From an uncultured Blautia sp. (GTDB taxonomy: Bacteria; Bacillota; Clostridia; Lachnospirales; Lachnospiraceae), in contig CAKRRX010000140.1 in the NCBI GenBank assembly GCA_934394595.1, positions 1 through 6,649 on the forward strand: a stretch of 6,649 nt of DNA. The letters are read 5' to 3'. Positions within the stretch are counted from its first letter, which is position 1. Each line of letters opens with the position of its first letter. Below are positions 5,620-6,649 of the stretch, piece by piece. Position numbers and translations under genes: made by a program. The notes below the pieces were generated by a model that was not told the DNA's origin, did no database searches, and worked only from the letters and a program-made list of their open reading frames with translations.

Positions 5620-6588
5620 ATGAAAGCAAAAAAATTATTAGCAGGTATCTTATGTGCAGCAATGACAGTTGGAATGAGTGTTCCGGCAATGGCTGAGGAG
5701 TCCGGTGACGCTGAGTACGCTGTAATCCTGAAAACACAGGCAACAGACTTCTGGGTAAAGATGTGGAAAGGTGTTGAGGCAGAGGCAGAGGCTAAGGGCG
5801 TTAAAGTTGACCTCTATGCTGCACAGAGCGAGGAAGACCTTGAAGGACAGCTGGCAATCCTTGAGAGCTGTATTTCCAAAGGATACAAAGGTATCGCAAT
5901 CGCTCCTCTTTCTTCCGTAAACGTACTTCCAGGAATCGCTGAGGCTACTGAGAAGGGAATCACAATCGTTGACGTTGATGAGAAATTCGATGAGACAGAG
6001 CTTGAGAATCAGGGCGGCGCTTGTGTTGCATATGTAGCAACAGATAACGTAGCTGTAGGTAACAAAGGTGGACAGTTTATCGTTGACAATGTAGATGAGG
6101 GTGCACAGGTTGCTATCATCGAAGGAAAATCCGGAAACCAGTCTTCTGAGGACAGAGCAGAAGGTGCAAGAAAAGCATTTGAGGATGGCGGACTTGATAT
6201 CATCGGAAGCCAGGCAGCTGATTGGGACAGACAGACAGCACTTGACGTTGCTACAACATACATCCAGCAGAACCCGGATCTGAAAGGTATCTACTGCTGT
6301 AACGATGGTATGGCTTTAGGTGCAATCCAGGCTGTTATCAATGCTGACAAAGTTGGCGAGATCCTTGTAGTTGGTACAGACGGTGACACAGAGGCAGTTG
6401 AGTCTATCGCAGCTGAGCAGTTAAGCGCAACAGTAGCTCAGGATCCGGCACAGATCGGTGCATCCAGCCTTGATCTTCTGATCGACGCTGTAGAGAACGG
6501 AACAACAGCAGAAGTTGGAACATTCCCAGAGAAAACTCCAATCGACTCCGTACTTATCACAGCTGAGAACGCTGCTGATTATCAGTAA
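5620..6588 (+). CDS. alsB: D-allose/D-allulose-binding protein of the ABC importer
   Basis: A 322-residue secreted sugar-binding protein of the ribose-binding (type I) fold that delivers its ligand to AlsC/AlsA. The amino terminus is a Sec signal peptide: Lys2, Lys4 and Lys5, a hydrophobic core, then AMA (23-25) before Glu26. That is a signal peptidase I site; no lipobox is seen. The mature domain opens with YAVILKTQATDFWVKM, where Phe44 and Trp45 match the sugar-stacking pair of E. coli AlsB. IAIAPLSSVNVLPGI, VDVDEKFDE, VATDNVAVGNKG and IIEGKSGN follow. Likely ligand-contact segments are ADWDRQ (Arg204), YCCNDGMALG (Asn228, Asp229), VVGTDGD (Asp254) and AQDPAQIG (Gln274). All resemble E. coli AlsB strongly. 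An AGAGGGA site (5607-5613) precedes the ATG. It is the last gene of the operon, whereas in E. coli alsB leads it. RbsB-like specificity is the main alternative. Confidence 0.93.
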   Translation: MKAKKLLAGILCAAMTVGMSVPAMAEESGDAEYAVILKTQATDFWVKMWKGVEAEAEAKGVKVDLYAAQSEEDLEGQLAILESCISKGYKGIAIAPLSSVNVLPGIAEATEKGITIVDVDEKFDETELENQGGACVAYVATDNVAVGNKGGQFIVDNVDEGAQVAIIEGKSGNQSSEDRAEGARKAFEDGGLDIIGSQAADWDRQTALDVATTYIQQNPDLKGIYCCNDGMALGAIQAVINADKVGEILVVGTDGDTEAVESIAAEQLSATVAQDPAQIGASSLDLLIDAVENGTTAEVGTFPEKTPIDSVLITAENAADYQ

Positions 6589-6592
6589 ATTT

Positions 6593-6607
6593 CAGTCTTG
6601 ACGACTG
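6593..6607. repeat. Short inverted repeat just after alsB
   Basis: CAGTC (6593-6597) and GACTG (6603-6607) can form a 5-bp stem with a TTGAC loop, four bases after the alsB stop. It lacks a following T tract and is too weak to call a terminator. It overlaps the -35 box proposed for the next transcription unit. Confidence 0.25.
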
Positions 6608-6626
6608 GCAGACAAACGAGTAAAAT
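6598..6626 (+). promoter_or_regulatory. Candidate promoter for a gene beyond the right edge
   Basis: TTGACG (6598-6603, five of six bases) and TAAAAT (6621-6626, five of six) are spaced exactly 17 nt apart. Transcription would start near 6633 and run off the window. No coding start is visible in the remaining bases. The -10 box lies inside the palindrome at 6618-6632, which suggests that the downstream gene is controlled at this point. Confidence 0.5.
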
Positions 6627-6632
6627 TTACTC
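6618..6632. promoter_or_regulatory. Operator-like palindrome O3 over the -10 box
   Basis: GAGTAAA (6618-6624) and TTTACTC (6626-6632) are perfect inverted repeats around one central A. The inner AGTAAA/TTTACT half-sites are the same as in O2, but the centre is one base instead of two. It covers the candidate -10 box. It could be a variant site for the same LacI-family regulator or an unrelated AT-rich palindrome. The changed spacing lowers confidence. Confidence 0.4.
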
Positions 6633-6649
6633 CGAATAAGAGATAACAG

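Overview
The window carries a D-allose / D-allulose (psicose) uptake and catabolism locus from a Gram-positive, low-to-medium GC anaerobe, most likely a gut Clostridia of the Lachnospiraceae type. The organism call is an inference from strong AGGAGG-like ribosome binding sites, short intergenic gaps, codon choice and the LacI/CcpA-type regulator. No rRNA or other phylogenetic marker is present.

Layout, all on the + strand. Positions 1-203 are non-coding and hold a good sigma-A promoter followed directly by a perfect palindromic operator. Positions 204-1199 encode a LacI-family repressor. Positions 1200-1369 hold a second, nearly identical operator, a second promoter and a leader of about 60 nt. 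Then come alsA (sugar ABC ATPase, 1370-2887), alsC (permease, 2914-3882), alsE (allulose-6-phosphate 3-epimerase, 3902-4579) and alsK (ROK-family allose kinase, 4597-5499), with gaps of 26, 19 and 17 nt. A 120-nt gap with a hairpin precedes alsB (sugar-binding protein, 5620-6588). The last 61 nt contain a promoter-like pair whose -10 box lies inside another palindrome with the same AGTAAA/TTTACT half-sites.

How the genes work together: AlsB captures the sugar outside the cell, AlsC and AlsA import it, AlsK phosphorylates it at C6, and AlsE turns D-allulose 6-phosphate into D-fructose 6-phosphate for glycolysis. The isomerase that would link allose 6-phosphate to allulose 6-phosphate (RpiB/AlsI) is not in the window. 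It may be encoded downstream or elsewhere, or the natural substrate may be D-allulose itself. The proteins resemble the E. coli Als proteins throughout, but the regulator family (LacI here, RpiR in E. coli) and the gene order (binding protein last rather than first) differ.

The pathway is known, so I do not claim a new system. The points most worth following are the inferred operator set (two near-identical sites plus a variant at the right edge), the binding protein that lacks a lipobox, and the missing isomerase. Assignments rest on motif reading and remembered E. coli homologues; no database search was run.
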